Source: Thermoprotei archaeon (GTDB lineage: Archaea > Thermoproteota > Thermoprotei_A > Sulfolobales > WANQ01). Taken from it: 11,513 bases of DNA. Numbering within the stretch: position 1 is the first letter of the stretch; every line of letters starts with the position of its first letter. Location of the stretch: the NCBI GenBank assembly GCA_027038805.1, contig JALWGO010000150.1, positions 1 through 11,513 of the forward strand. Direction: 5' to 3'. The translations under genes were made by a program, and so were the position numbers. This document shows, piece after piece, positions 1 through 6,202 of the stretch. The notes below the pieces were generated by a model that was not told where the DNA came from, did no database searches, and saw nothing but the letters and a program-made list of their open reading frames with translations.

Positions 1-117
1 CGTTGGCAGTGAGCCAGGACCTATAGGATGTAAGAATACTTCCTCTATCTGTTTCTTCAATAACTCTGGATCAGATTCGTAAAAATAACCTGCTACTGCA
101 GGATACCTTACTTTCAT
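1..117 (-). CDS. MEMO1 family protein (AmmeMemoRadiSam system protein B-like), N-terminal fragment
   Basis: Only the first 39 codons are inside the window; the gene runs off the left edge. The translation starts MKVRYPAVAGYFYESDPELL and continues through a KKQIEEVFLHP helix. The R-x-PAVAG-x-FY opening is the hallmark N-terminus of the MEMO (DUF52) family, which is related in fold to class III extradiol dioxygenases. Its archaeal role is not settled. The ATG at 117 follows a near-perfect Shine-Dalgarno, AGGAGGT, at 130-124 inside the last codons of rps2. The stop of rps2 lies 4 bp upstream, so the gene is almost certainly translated from the ribosomal operon message. A MEMO gene next to rps2 is a common archaeal arrangement. 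The family call is firm from the motif and context; catalytic residues lie outside the window. Confidence 0.85.
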   Translation of the reverse strand, partial: MKVRYPAVAGYFYESDPELLKKQIEEVFLHPIGPGSLPT

Positions 118-121
118 GAAT

Positions 122-772
122 TTACCTCCTAATCTTTACCTCGAATTCTTCTACTGGTACTGGAAGATCTTCGTCTGGTTTAAGTTCTCCTCTTTCCCTC
201 AAGACTTGCCGTGTTAGTAGCCAATATAGCAGGGCTAGTGATCTTCTACCCTTATTATTTGCTGGTATTATTAAGTCTATATATGATGTCCTGTTATCTG
301 TATCAGCGAACGCCACTATTGGTATACCTGTTTCAGCAGCTTCTTGTATTGCTTGAGAATCTGCTCTCGGATCTGTTACTATTATGAGATCTGGCTCAAC
401 ATACCATTCTAGTCTCGGATTAGTTAGTGTGCCTGGGATAAATCTTCCGAGTATGGGTTTGCATCTAGTGAACTTACAGTATTGTTGTACTGGTCTTTGA
501 CCATATTGCCTAGCTGAAACTGCTATAATACTCTCTGGCTCGTATCTTGCTATGAATTTCGCCGCTATTCTTAGACGCTCATCCACCTTCCTTATATCGA
601 GTATATATAATCCGTCTGGCCTGACCTTGTATACGAATTGCTCCATGTACTTTGTACATATATGTGTTCCAATATGTACTCCAGCCGCTAAGTACTGGTC
701 TAGTGGAATTAATAGTTCCTTCTCTATGCTTTGAGCGATTTTCCGTGTTTCTTCATCTACTTGAGCTACCAT
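122..772 (-). CDS. rps2: 30S ribosomal protein uS2 (S2)
   Basis: This 216-aa protein is the archaeal/eukaryotic form of small-subunit protein uS2, which sits between the head and body of the 30S subunit. Recognisable family segments are LIPLDQYLAAGVHIGTHI near residue 20, YILDIRKVDERL near 56, RFIPGTLTNPR near 110, EPDLIIVTDPRADSQAIQEA near 126, and IVAFADTDN near 152. The length is normal for archaea. The ATG at 772 has a GGTG element at 782-779 with a 6-nt spacer. It is the ninth gene of the operon, 27 bp after rpoN and 4 bp before the MEMO gene. In many archaea rpoK and eno lie between rpoN and rps2; here nothing does. Confidence 0.96.
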   Translation of the reverse strand: MVAQVDEETRKIAQSIEKELLIPLDQYLAAGVHIGTHICTKYMEQFVYKVRPDGLYILDIRKVDERLRIAAKFIARYEPESIIAVSARQYGQRPVQQYCKFTRCKPILGRFIPGTLTNPRLEWYVEPDLIIVTDPRADSQAIQEAAETGIPIVAFADTDNRTSYIDLIIPANNKGRRSLALLYWLLTRQVLRERGELKPDEDLPVPVEEFEVKIRR

Positions 773-799
773 TTCCTACACCACATGACATGTAATTAT

Positions 800-1003
800 T
801 TATACGGGTCTACTATAGTGCACAAGTTCTTCTATTAACTGAACATGGGATACAAGCATTCTCCTACAACAGTACCTTTTTACACCTAAATCGTCTAGTA
901 CTTTTTCTGGATCCTCACCGTTCTTTACACGTTCATAAAACTTTTCCCAGAGATGACCCAAGGGAGCCCCACACGTGAAGCATCGTACTGGTACTAACAC
1001 CAT
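800..1003 (-). CDS. rpoN: DNA-directed RNA polymerase subunit N (Rpo10)
   Basis: Rpo10 is the small zinc-binding RNA polymerase subunit equivalent to eukaryotic RPB10, part of the assembly platform with Rpo3, Rpo11 and Rpo12. With the start at 1003 the protein is 67 aa and opens with MVLVPVRCFTCG, which matches the usual family start just before the first cysteine pair. The atypical zinc site is complete: C8-x2-C11 and the adjacent pair C45-C46 in VKRYCCRRML. The frame stays open upstream to 1048, but that would add 15 residues foreign to the family and overlap rps9. An ATG at 1012 (70 aa) is also possible. The rps9 stop lies 10 bp upstream. Identity is certain; the start is the only doubt. 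Confidence 0.93.
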   Translation of the reverse strand: MVLVPVRCFTCGAPLGHLWEKFYERVKNGEDPEKVLDDLGVKRYCCRRMLVSHVQLIEELVHYSRPV

Positions 1004-1013
1004 TTTTATCATC

Positions 1014-1436
1014 CTACCTGTATGACTTCTGCCATCTTCTTCTAGCACTTCTTCTCATATACTTTTCTGGCTCCGTTCTCCTTGGATCCCCTGCAAGCAT
1101 TGTTCTATCATAGTCCAGGTATATTTTCTTTAGTTCTGGATCCCCTGTATACTCTACCAGTCCCCGTGCAATTGCCATTCTCACTGCATCCGCTTGGCTC
1201 ATTACTCCTCCTCCCTTTACATTTACTACTATGTCAACAGTATTCCATATGTCTTCACCAGCTAGCAGTAAAGGTTCCATCATTTTTAGGCGTGCAAGTT
1301 CAATGGGATATATCTCTATTGGTATATCGTTTATCCATACTCTTCCATAGCCCGGCTTTATGATGGCCCTCGCTATAGAGGTCTTCCTCTTACCTGTTGC
1401 TATCACTATTTTCTTAATACCAGTATTGTTACTCAT
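1014..1436 (-). CDS. rps9: 30S ribosomal protein uS9 (S9)
   Basis: This 140-aa small-subunit protein has the family's defining features. They are an N-terminal ATGKRKTSIARA block (about residues 13-24), the GGGVMSQADAVRMAIARGLV helix region (about 75-94), and a strongly basic tail ending QKSYR. In uS9 that extreme C-terminus reaches the P-site tRNA anticodon stem-loop, and it is intact here. The ATG at 1436 lies inside the end of rpl13: the two genes overlap by 8 nt (1429-1436) in different frames, so translation is probably coupled. No strong Shine-Dalgarno is visible, only a G-rich stretch about 10 nt upstream, consistent with coupling. rpoN follows. Confidence 0.96.
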   Translation of the reverse strand: MSNNTGIKKIVIATGKRKTSIARAIIKPGYGRVWINDIPIEIYPIELARLKMMEPLLLAGEDIWNTVDIVVNVKGGGVMSQADAVRMAIARGLVEYTGDPELKKIYLDYDRTMLAGDPRRTEPEKYMRRSARRRWQKSYR

Positions 1437-1881
1437 TTAGGTACGCCCCCTTCCAACCCATATGTTTTGCTATTTCTCCAACTGTTATATATTTACCTTT
1501 GAGTCTGGATACATCAGCTTCTGGAATAGTTATTTTCTCCTTATTAGCGTATTCCTCTGGCACGCCTATGAATACCTTGAGGTTTCTTAATGCTCTGGTA
1601 CCCTTTGGTGTATTCTTAGGCAACATACCGCGTATAGCACTCCTTACGATGCGATCCGGGGTTCTTGGTCTTCTAATACCCCATTTATATGGGTTTCGAA
1701 GAGTTTTTACTCGTAGCATTAGCTGATAGGATGCTATAACCATTTTCGGTTTACCGCTCACTACTGCTTTCTCGGCATTAACTATGATTACCTTGTATCC
1801 TTCTAGTAATTTCTTTGCCACGATGCTGGCCATTCTGCCTAGGATGAGGTTTGATGCATCAATTATTAGTGTTCTACTCAT
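1429..1881 (-). CDS. rpl13: 50S ribosomal protein uL13 (L13)
   Basis: This 150-aa large-subunit protein is an early-assembling 23S rRNA binder. The N-terminal IIDASNLILGRMASIVAKKL (about residues 6-25), the NAEKAVVSGKP segment, and the central RSAIRGMLPKNTPKG block (about 81-95) are diagnostic, as is the archaeal/eukaryotic FIGVPEEYA near 104. The length is normal for archaeal L13. The ATG at 1881 is preceded by GTGAT (1891-1887), a match to the second half of the archaeal Shine-Dalgarno, which overlaps the rpl18e stop region. The gap to rpl18e is 6 bp, and the 3' end overlaps rps9 by 8 nt. rpl18e-rpl13-rps9 is a conserved archaeal gene string. Confidence 0.96.
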   Translation of the reverse strand: MSRTLIIDASNLILGRMASIVAKKLLEGYKVIIVNAEKAVVSGKPKMVIASYQLMLRVKTLRNPYKWGIRRPRTPDRIVRSAIRGMLPKNTPKGTRALRNLKVFIGVPEEYANKEKITIPEADVSRLKGKYITVGEIAKHMGWKGAYLNE

Positions 1882-1887
1882 ATTTCA

Positions 1888-2250
1888 TCACGCTATAATT
1901 TTTATATTTGAGCCCTTCTTATTTTCTTCAACAAGTTCAAGGATGTTTAAAACCCTTCCACCAGCCTCCTTTATCTTCCTTATCGCTTGTTCTGAGAAAG
2001 AGAGAGCCGCGACTGTTACTGCATGATCTATTCTTCCAGCTCCTAAAACCTTACCTGGTACTACCACTACATCTCCCTCATTTGTATGCTTGTTTATCTT
2101 TGATACATTAACGGTTATCCTCTTACGTGTCGGTTTCTCAAGTGCTTCAGCGACCGTTCTCCATATAGGTGCATCATTATCTTTAGCGTATTTCCTTAAT
2201 GTTCTCACTGTTTTTCTTAATACTATATTTGTTGGACCAGTTCTCTTCAC
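1888..2250 (-). CDS. rpl18e: 50S ribosomal protein eL18 (L18e)
   Basis: This 120-aa protein is of the eL18 family, found in archaea and eukaryotes but not bacteria, which helps fix the domain of the organism. Family features are MKRTGPTNI at the N-terminus, the WRTVAEALEKPTR segment (about residues 31-43), GDVVVVPGKVLGAG (about 59-72), and LSFSEQAIRKIKEAGG (about 83-98). The fold resembles bacterial L15, whose GKVLG-like region it shares. The start codon is GTG at 2250, with a good GGGGTGG ribosome-binding site near the rpoD stop. The gap to rpoD is 12 bp, and rpl13 starts 6 bp downstream. The length is normal, with no anomalies. Confidence 0.95.
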   Translation of the reverse strand: MKRTGPTNIVLRKTVRTLRKYAKDNDAPIWRTVAEALEKPTRKRITVNVSKINKHTNEGDVVVVPGKVLGAGRIDHAVTVAALSFSEQAIRKIKEAGGRVLNILELVEENKKGSNIKIIA

Positions 2251-2262
2251 TTAAACCACCCC

Positions 2263-3090
2263 TTATCCTTCAAGCTCGCTTAGTAAGCGCTCTGCCTTCT
2301 CTTCCAGTATTCTTGAGGCTTCTAAAATTATTCGCTCTGGTTTAAGAACACCAGTACTCTCAAAATACATTATATACGAATTAGGTTTCCATGAAATAGT
2401 TATGGCATCCGCTGGACACGTTTTTTCGCATTGTCTACAAAGGGAACATGAAAGTTCGTCTTCAACAACAAGTTTACCGTCCCTTATATGCAATACATTC
2501 TTAGGACACACATTCACGCATTTAGCACATGATTCCCCAAGACATTTTTCCGTCTTTATGTTTATCCGCGGTACATATTTATGAGTGGCTGCCGACACTG
2601 GCGACCACTTTGCATGTTCTCTTCCCCTACCTAAACGTGCTCTTGCCTCGAAAGAAATTTTCTGACCGGGTCCTAGAACTACCACTGGTATGTTCTTGTA
2701 AACTGGTTGTATATCTTCATCATCTGAAACTAGATCCCCGCTGTATACTACTTTTGTGCCATCAGATGCCTCTGCCTCTAGGTATAGCCTTGCGTAGCAG
2801 TCCGGTCTTTCCTCATTATCTTTGCACTCCTCGGGTGGACCATATTTTTCTAGTGCTTTATCAGATGTTAGCGGTATTAGACCTAGCCTATGTGCAACTA
2901 TTTCATCATATAGAGGGCTACTATTTTCTATGAAATAGACGTAATCTATGGCCATTGATGGAACATCACTTATTGATAAACGTCTAATAGCATTTACCAG
3001 AGCGAGAGGGACGTCCTCTACAAGAAACCTTATACTTCTATCATTGTATTCTAGTATCTTTATTTTCAATCCAGTAACCTCTCCGAGCAT
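2263..3090 (-). CDS. rpoD: DNA-directed RNA polymerase subunit D (Rpo3) with a ferredoxin-like domain carrying two Cys4 motifs
   Basis: Rpo3 is the archaeal counterpart of RPB3 and of one bacterial alpha subunit; it pairs with Rpo11 to nucleate polymerase assembly. The alpha motif LVNAIRRLSISDVPSMAID is at about residues 31-49, followed by EIVAHRLGLIPL. An inserted ferredoxin-like domain (about 183-226) has two full cysteine sets: C183-x4-C188-x2-C191-x3-C195-P and C215-x2-C218-x2-C221-x3-C225-P. Two [4Fe-4S] clusters are therefore possible; the first motif has a slightly wide first spacing. The C-terminal GVLKPERIILEA dimerisation helix is present. The ATG at 3090 shares one base with the rps11 stop (TAATG). 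An in-frame TTG at 3069 has a much better ribosome-binding site (GGAGAGGT at 3084-3077, 7-nt spacer) and may be the real start. Identity is certain. Confidence 0.96.
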   Translation of the reverse strand: MLGEVTGLKIKILEYNDRSIRFLVEDVPLALVNAIRRLSISDVPSMAIDYVYFIENSSPLYDEIVAHRLGLIPLTSDKALEKYGPPEECKDNEERPDCYARLYLEAEASDGTKVVYSGDLVSDDEDIQPVYKNIPVVVLGPGQKISFEARARLGRGREHAKWSPVSAATHKYVPRINIKTEKCLGESCAKCVNVCPKNVLHIRDGKLVVEDELSCSLCRQCEKTCPADAITISWKPNSYIMYFESTGVLKPERIILEASRILEEKAERLLSELEG

Positions 3091-3491
3091 TAGACTCTTC
3101 TACCACGTCTTCCGCCAGGTCTCCTAGTGGTATCGTGTGGTATTGGCGTTACATCTTCTATTCTCCCTATAATGAAGCCAGCACGTGCTAATGCACGTAT
3201 CGCCGCTTGTGCTCCAGGACCAGGTGTTTTTGGTCCATGACCTCCGGGAGCTCTTACCTTAATGTGTATAGCTGCTATACCCTTCTCCATAGCTTCATGT
3301 GCAGCTCTACTGGCTGCAAGCATTGCTGCATATGGTGATGGTTTTTCACGGTCAGCCTTTACAACCATGCCTCCACTTGCTCTAGATACCGTTTCCGCTC
3401 CGGTTAAGTCTGTTATGTGTATTATCGTGTTATTTAATGAACTGTATATGTGTGCCACTCCCCATTTTAATTCACGTGTATGGAAAGCCAT
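3090..3491 (-). CDS. rps11: 30S ribosomal protein uS11 (S11)
   Basis: This 133-aa protein lies on the platform of the 30S subunit near the mRNA exit channel. Family features are WGVAHIYSSLNNTIIHITDLTG (about residues 10-31), the SRASGGMVVKADREKPSPYAA core, the glycine-rich VRAPGGHGPKTPGPG (about 79-93), and the basic tail running from DVTPIPHDTTRRPGG to the end. The ATG at 3491 has an excellent ribosome-binding site, AGGTGAT, with a 5-nt spacer, just after the rps4 stop (10-bp gap). The stop overlaps the rpoD start by one base. The order rps4-rps11-rpoD is the same as in the bacterial alpha operon and most archaea. Confidence 0.97.
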   Translation of the reverse strand: MAFHTRELKWGVAHIYSSLNNTIIHITDLTGAETVSRASGGMVVKADREKPSPYAAMLAASRAAHEAMEKGIAAIHIKVRAPGGHGPKTPGPGAQAAIRALARAGFIIGRIEDVTPIPHDTTRRPGGRRGRRV

Positions 3492-3501
3492 TTACTATCA
3501 C

Positions 3502-4020
3502 CTATAATTGGGCTTGTTGCTCTTGTAGTCTCCTTGTATAGTAAGGGCTCGTAGGTGTATAGTCTATTAGATCCTCTTCAGCCCTCCTCACAAGATACCC
3601 TGGGGCATTTATAACCCTCCCACCTATCGCAATGTGGCGGTGAACTATTAGTTGCCTCGCCTCATTAATTGATCGGGCTAGCCCTTTTTTATATACTATG
3701 GTTTGAAGCCTACGATCAAGTATATTTTCAACTGTTAGACGTAGGACGTCATCTAGTGTAGCTTTCTCAGGCAGTAAACCCATTTCATATAAGCGGTGAA
3801 GTAATTCTTTCTCTGCTTTCTCTCTTACCTCTGGTGGGAGAGCTAGAAGCGAGCGTGCACGGTGACGTATACGTTTTAAAAGTGATTTAGCTTTCCATAT
3901 CTCTCTCTTATTTCTAAGACCATATTTTCCTAGAAGTTCCATTTCCTCCATTAATCTATCTTTCTTCCAGGGATGCTTTGGACCTTCCCATTTTTTACGT
4001 GGCTTACGTGGATCTCCCAT
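3502..4020 (-). CDS. rps4: 30S ribosomal protein uS4 (S4)
   Basis: This 172-aa protein is an early 16S rRNA binder at the junction of five helices of the 30S body. The archaeal N-terminus is basic (MGDPRKPRKKWEGPKHPWKK), followed by LLGKYGLRNKREIWKAKSLL. An S4 RNA-binding domain spans about residues 106-165, with RRLQTIVYKKGLARSINEAR then QLIVHRHIAIGGRVINAPGY. The length is typical of archaea, shorter than many bacterial S4 proteins because the zinc-finger or extended N-terminal region is absent. The ATG at 4020 has GGTG with a 7-nt spacer. It lies 15 bp after rps13 and 10 bp before rps11, as expected for this operon. Confidence 0.97.
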   Translation of the reverse strand: MGDPRKPRKKWEGPKHPWKKDRLMEEMELLGKYGLRNKREIWKAKSLLKRIRHRARSLLALPPEVREKAEKELLHRLYEMGLLPEKATLDDVLRLTVENILDRRLQTIVYKKGLARSINEARQLIVHRHIAIGGRVINAPGYLVRRAEEDLIDYTPTSPYYTRRLQEQQAQL

Positions 4021-4035
4021 AGCTTACACCAGGCG

Positions 4036-4488
4036 CTACCTTCTTCTCCTCTTTACACCAACAGTTATACCCGTACGACCCGTCGTAGCAGTTCTCTGCC
4101 CACGAACTTTTAATCCCAATGCGTGTCTTATACCCCTCCAGCTCTTTATTTTCTTTTCCCGTTCAATATCCTGTCTGACAACAAATATTAGATCCGCTCC
4201 TATTAGGTGGCGATCGTTTCCCGTGTCATAGTCTTTTCGTCTGTTCAACATCCATCCAGGTAGGCCTATTTGAATAGGATTTGAGAGAGCATTCTCTATT
4301 TTTCTTATCTCGGCATCCGTTAAGAATCCTACACGTTTCTCAGGATCGATACCTAATAGGCGACATATGGCGAGAGCTAAATTATATCCTACACCCTTGA
4401 TTTCAGAAAGACCATAAGCTACCTTTAGTCTACCATCAATATCTGTACCCGCTATTCTAACAATATACTTAAACTCCGACGTAGACAC
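4036..4488 (-). CDS. rps13: 30S ribosomal protein uS13 (S13)
   Basis: This head protein of the 30S subunit contacts the 50S subunit and P-site tRNA. Features are FKYIVRIAGTDIDG at the N-terminus, the helix-two-turn-helix region YGLSEIKGVGYNLALAICRLLGID in two parts, WRGIRHALGLKVRGQRT (about residues 117-133), and a basic tail ending VGVKRRRR. This is the longer archaeal/eukaryotic form. The frame is open to a TTG at 4494, but an AGGTG site at 4500-4496 sits only 1 nt from that TTG and 7 nt from an in-frame GTG at 4488. I therefore chose GTG, giving 150 aa. It is the first gene of the ribosomal operon, downstream of the promoter at about 4551-4566 and divergent from sfsA. Confidence 0.95.
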   Translation of the reverse strand: MSTSEFKYIVRIAGTDIDGRLKVAYGLSEIKGVGYNLALAICRLLGIDPEKRVGFLTDAEIRKIENALSNPIQIGLPGWMLNRRKDYDTGNDRHLIGADLIFVVRQDIEREKKIKSWRGIRHALGLKVRGQRTATTGRTGITVGVKRRRR

Positions 4489-4550
4489 GTGCAAGCACCT
4501 AATTATCGCTACTGTCTCCTAATACTAGCTGTTTAGGGAATAATAAATAC

Positions 4551-4566
4551 TATATTTAAACCTTAA
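4551..4566 (-). promoter_or_regulatory. BRE/TATA promoter of the rps13 ribosomal operon
   Basis: Read on the minus strand this is TTAAGGTTTAAATATA: a purine-containing BRE-like segment followed by a TTTAAATA box, close to the crenarchaeal promoter consensus. Transcription would start about 25 bp downstream, near 4530, leaving a leader of roughly 40 nt before the rps13 GTG. The element TTTAAATA is nearly palindromic and could also be used on the plus strand for sfsA. No transcript data are available here, so the start site is inferred. Confidence 0.6.
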
Positions 4567-4618
4567 TGATACAATATCTATAGTGTTAAAACAATAAAGA
4601 AATGGGGCTAACGATTTT

Positions 4619-5323
4619 ATGCAGTTGATCGCTAGCTTACCATATACTACTACATGCAGTATCCTGGAAAGAAAAAACAGATTTGTAGTAGAGGTAAAAG
4701 TAGGAGAAAGAAAAGAGAGAGCATACATAAACAATACTGGAAGACTCAAAGATATATTAACCATAAATAGGACAGGATATTGCATTGAAAGTAATGGGAC
4801 AAAGACAAAATATAGATTAATAGCAGTTAAAGATTACGACCTAGCCGCTCTTATAGATACAAGAATACAAGAGGAAGCATTCAGAATACTTGTAGAAAAG
4901 AAAATGCTCTCTTGGCTAAATAATTGTTCTATTATAAAACGTGCACCAAGGCTAGGGAAATCCGTTTTGGACTACCTAGCCGAATGTAATGGAAGTAAAG
5001 TCTACATAGAACTAAAAAGCGCAGTTTTACGGGGAGATAATCACTATGCAATGTACCCTGACTGCCCATCCCCAAGAGGACGTAGACATATCAAGGAGTT
5101 AATTAACTATGTTCGTATGGGAGGATACGGACTAATAGTATTTATAGCCGCACTTCCCTATGTCAAATACTTTACACCTAACAAAAAAGCAGACCCCATT
5201 ATAGCATTTCTCCTCAAAAATGCTAAAAAGACAGGTGTTATGATAAGAGCAATAAATATTATTTACAATCCATTCAAACAACGTTTATATCTAGCTAACG
5301 AAAATCTACAAGTAATATTGTAG
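4619..5323 (+). CDS. sfsA: SfsA family DNA/RNA nuclease-like protein
   Basis: This 234-aa protein matches the SfsA (sugar fermentation stimulation) family, which has an N-terminal OB-like region and a C-terminal PD-(D/E)xK nuclease fold. The N-terminal half has FVVEVKVGERKERAYINNTG then GRL, the family's nucleic-acid-binding segment. The nuclease signature is clear: D118 in VLDYL, E131-x-K133 in YIELKSA, then AMYPDCPSPRGRRHIKEL (about residues 144-161), equivalent to the family FPDA-x-T-x-RG-x-RH. Normal length is about 230 aa. Known members bind or cut nucleic acid; the physiological role in archaea is uncertain. The ATG at 4619 has no convincing Shine-Dalgarno, so a leaderless or near-leaderless message is possible. 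It is divergent from rps13 and 78 bp upstream of sor. Confidence 0.9.
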   Translation: MQLIASLPYTTTCSILERKNRFVVEVKVGERKERAYINNTGRLKDILTINRTGYCIESNGTKTKYRLIAVKDYDLAALIDTRIQEEAFRILVEKKMLSWLNNCSIIKRAPRLGKSVLDYLAECNGSKVYIELKSAVLRGDNHYAMYPDCPSPRGRRHIKELINYVRMGGYGLIVFIAALPYVKYFTPNKKADPIIAFLLKNAKKTGVMIRAINIIYNPFKQRLYLANENLQVIL

Positions 5324-5360
5324 GTTAGACATTTTAACTAAATATATGTAGAGAGCAAAA

Positions 5361-5396
5361 CTTATAATTAATCTTCCAAATATATAGTACAGGGAG
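5361..5396 (+). promoter_or_regulatory. Probable promoter and ribosome-binding site of sor
   Basis: CTTATAATTA at 5361-5370 is a TATA-like box preceded by an A-rich BRE-like GCAAAA. A start about 25 bp downstream (near 5388) would leave a short leader containing the AGGGAG Shine-Dalgarno at 5391-5396, 5 nt before the ATG at 5402. A second AT-rich candidate, CTAAATATAT, lies at 5338-5347. Which one is used cannot be told from sequence. Confidence 0.4.
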
Positions 5397-5401
5397 ACAC
5401 C

Positions 5402-5776
5402 ATGAAAAAATTCGGAGAACTTATTTATACACCAGAAACAGCTTCCGGGGAAGCTATTAGTAAAGTCGAGTCCCATACACCAAAAATAGATGCACCAGAC
5501 ACCGTAAAGGCGGACGAACCGTTCACTGTGAAAATAAGCGTAGGACCTCATCCAAACACTGTTGAGCACTCGATAAGAAGAATAGAAGTATACCTTTATG
5601 AAGAAGGACGAAAGTTTAACCCCATATTGGTTGCATCGATCAATCTAACACCCGTTTATAGTGAGCCAAAAGTCGAGCTAACCTTAAAGATAAAGAAAAA
5701 CAGCGTCATATATGCACTAGGATACTGTAATTTACATGGAGTATGGGAGAATAGAAAAGAGATAAAGGTGAAATAA
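5402..5776 (+). CDS. sor: Superoxide reductase, 1Fe neelaredoxin type
   Basis: Superoxide reductase reduces superoxide to hydrogen peroxide without making O2, the usual strategy of anaerobes. This 124-aa cytosolic protein has only the catalytic domain, with no N-terminal desulforedoxin domain. The [Fe(His)4Cys] ligands are all present: H25 in VESHTPKI, H50 and H56 in GPHPNTVEHSI, and C109 and H112 in YCNLHGVWE. E23, two residues before H25, corresponds to the glutamate that can ligate the ferric iron in the Pyrococcus enzyme, and the E-x-H, H-x5-H and C-x2-H spacings agree. Known family members take electrons from rubredoxin, which is not encoded here. The ATG follows AGGGAG by 5 nt. It heads a plus-strand string with the 118-aa CxxCG protein and an Lrp regulator. 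Confidence 0.96.
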   Translation: MKKFGELIYTPETASGEAISKVESHTPKIDAPDTVKADEPFTVKISVGPHPNTVEHSIRRIEVYLYEEGRKFNPILVASINLTPVYSEPKVELTLKIKKNSVIYALGYCNLHGVWENRKEIKVK

Positions 5777-5800
5777 ACTTAATTGAATTTCTAACCCCAT

Positions 5801-5819
5801 CTAAATAATTTTTGTTTAG
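5801..5819. repeat. Imperfect inverted repeat between sor and the 118-aa gene
   Basis: CTAAATAATTTTTGTTTAG has 7-nt arms, CTAAATA and TGTTTAG, that pair with one G-T mismatch around a 5-nt centre. It sits 14 bp before the downstream start codon and contains a TATA-like CTAAATAAT about 29 bp before the ATG. It could be an operator over a secondary promoter, a weak hairpin, or chance in AT-rich DNA. Confidence 0.3.
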
Positions 5820-5833
5820 GTGGTTTTTCTCTT

Positions 5834-6190
5834 ATGCAAAATAAATACCGCATTGTAAGAGAGGAATTAAAGAACGTCGCTAAGAGAGCTTTAGAAGATT
5901 ACAACAGGATTAGAGCACCCGAGGCTATAGCTAAGCTCATAAGGGTCAAAGATAATTTACTGTATATCGAATTTACCGGAAGTTATTGTGAGACTTGCGG
6001 TTTATATGATTGGATCGAGGATTTCAAATATGTTCTAGAAGACCTAGGTGTAAAAGCCGAGATAGAAGACGTCATAGAACCCGAGGATCCGAGAGATGAT
6101 AGAAGAATAGGTATCTTCCGCGTAGACGATATAGATATTGCAATAAGGAGAATACAAAAAGCCCCAGACCTAGCCAAGGAATCCACATGA
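5834..6190 (+). CDS. Conserved-looking protein of unknown function with a CxxCG motif
   Basis: I do not recognise a named family with certainty. The 118-aa protein is soluble, with no signal peptide or membrane segment. It opens with a helical, charged stretch (residues 1-36), then a beta-strand-like NLLYIEFTGSYCETCGLYDW with C52-x2-C55-G, then an acidic helix (WIEDFKYVLEDLGV, 60-73) and an acidic C-terminal half. The strand, F/TG, CxxC, helix layout faintly recalls the C-terminal NifU-like domain (GxCxxC), which would suggest Fe-S or metal/thiol chemistry, but this is only a resemblance. The ATG at 5834 has AGGTGG at 5818-5823. It lies 57 bp after sor and 12 bp before the Lrp gene, so the three may be co-transcribed, and a redox-linked role is a reasonable guess from context. 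Confidence 0.85.
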   Translation: MQNKYRIVREELKNVAKRALEDYNRIRAPEAIAKLIRVKDNLLYIEFTGSYCETCGLYDWIEDFKYVLEDLGVKAEIEDVIEPEDPRDDRRIGIFRVDDIDIAIRRIQKAPDLAKEST

Positions 6191-6202
6191 AAAGGAGAGA
6201 CG

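Noticed and set aside
1004..1048. Upstream extension of rpoN to an ATG at 1048
   Set aside because: It would overlap the uS9 basic tail by 35 nt and add residues absent from Rpo10, whose start is normally just before the CxxC pair.
2529..2933. 134-codon open frame on the plus strand opposite rpoD
   Set aside because: It lies entirely antisense to a clearly conserved rpoD, its translation resembles no family, and it has no ribosome-binding site.
4525..4785. 86-codon open frame on the minus strand across the rps13/sfsA gap
   Set aside because: It is antisense to the conserved start of sfsA and runs over the ribosomal operon promoter; no family resemblance.
5306..5569. 87-codon minus-strand open frame opposite sor
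   Set aside because: It mirrors the SOR catalytic region and has no recognisable domain or ribosome-binding site.
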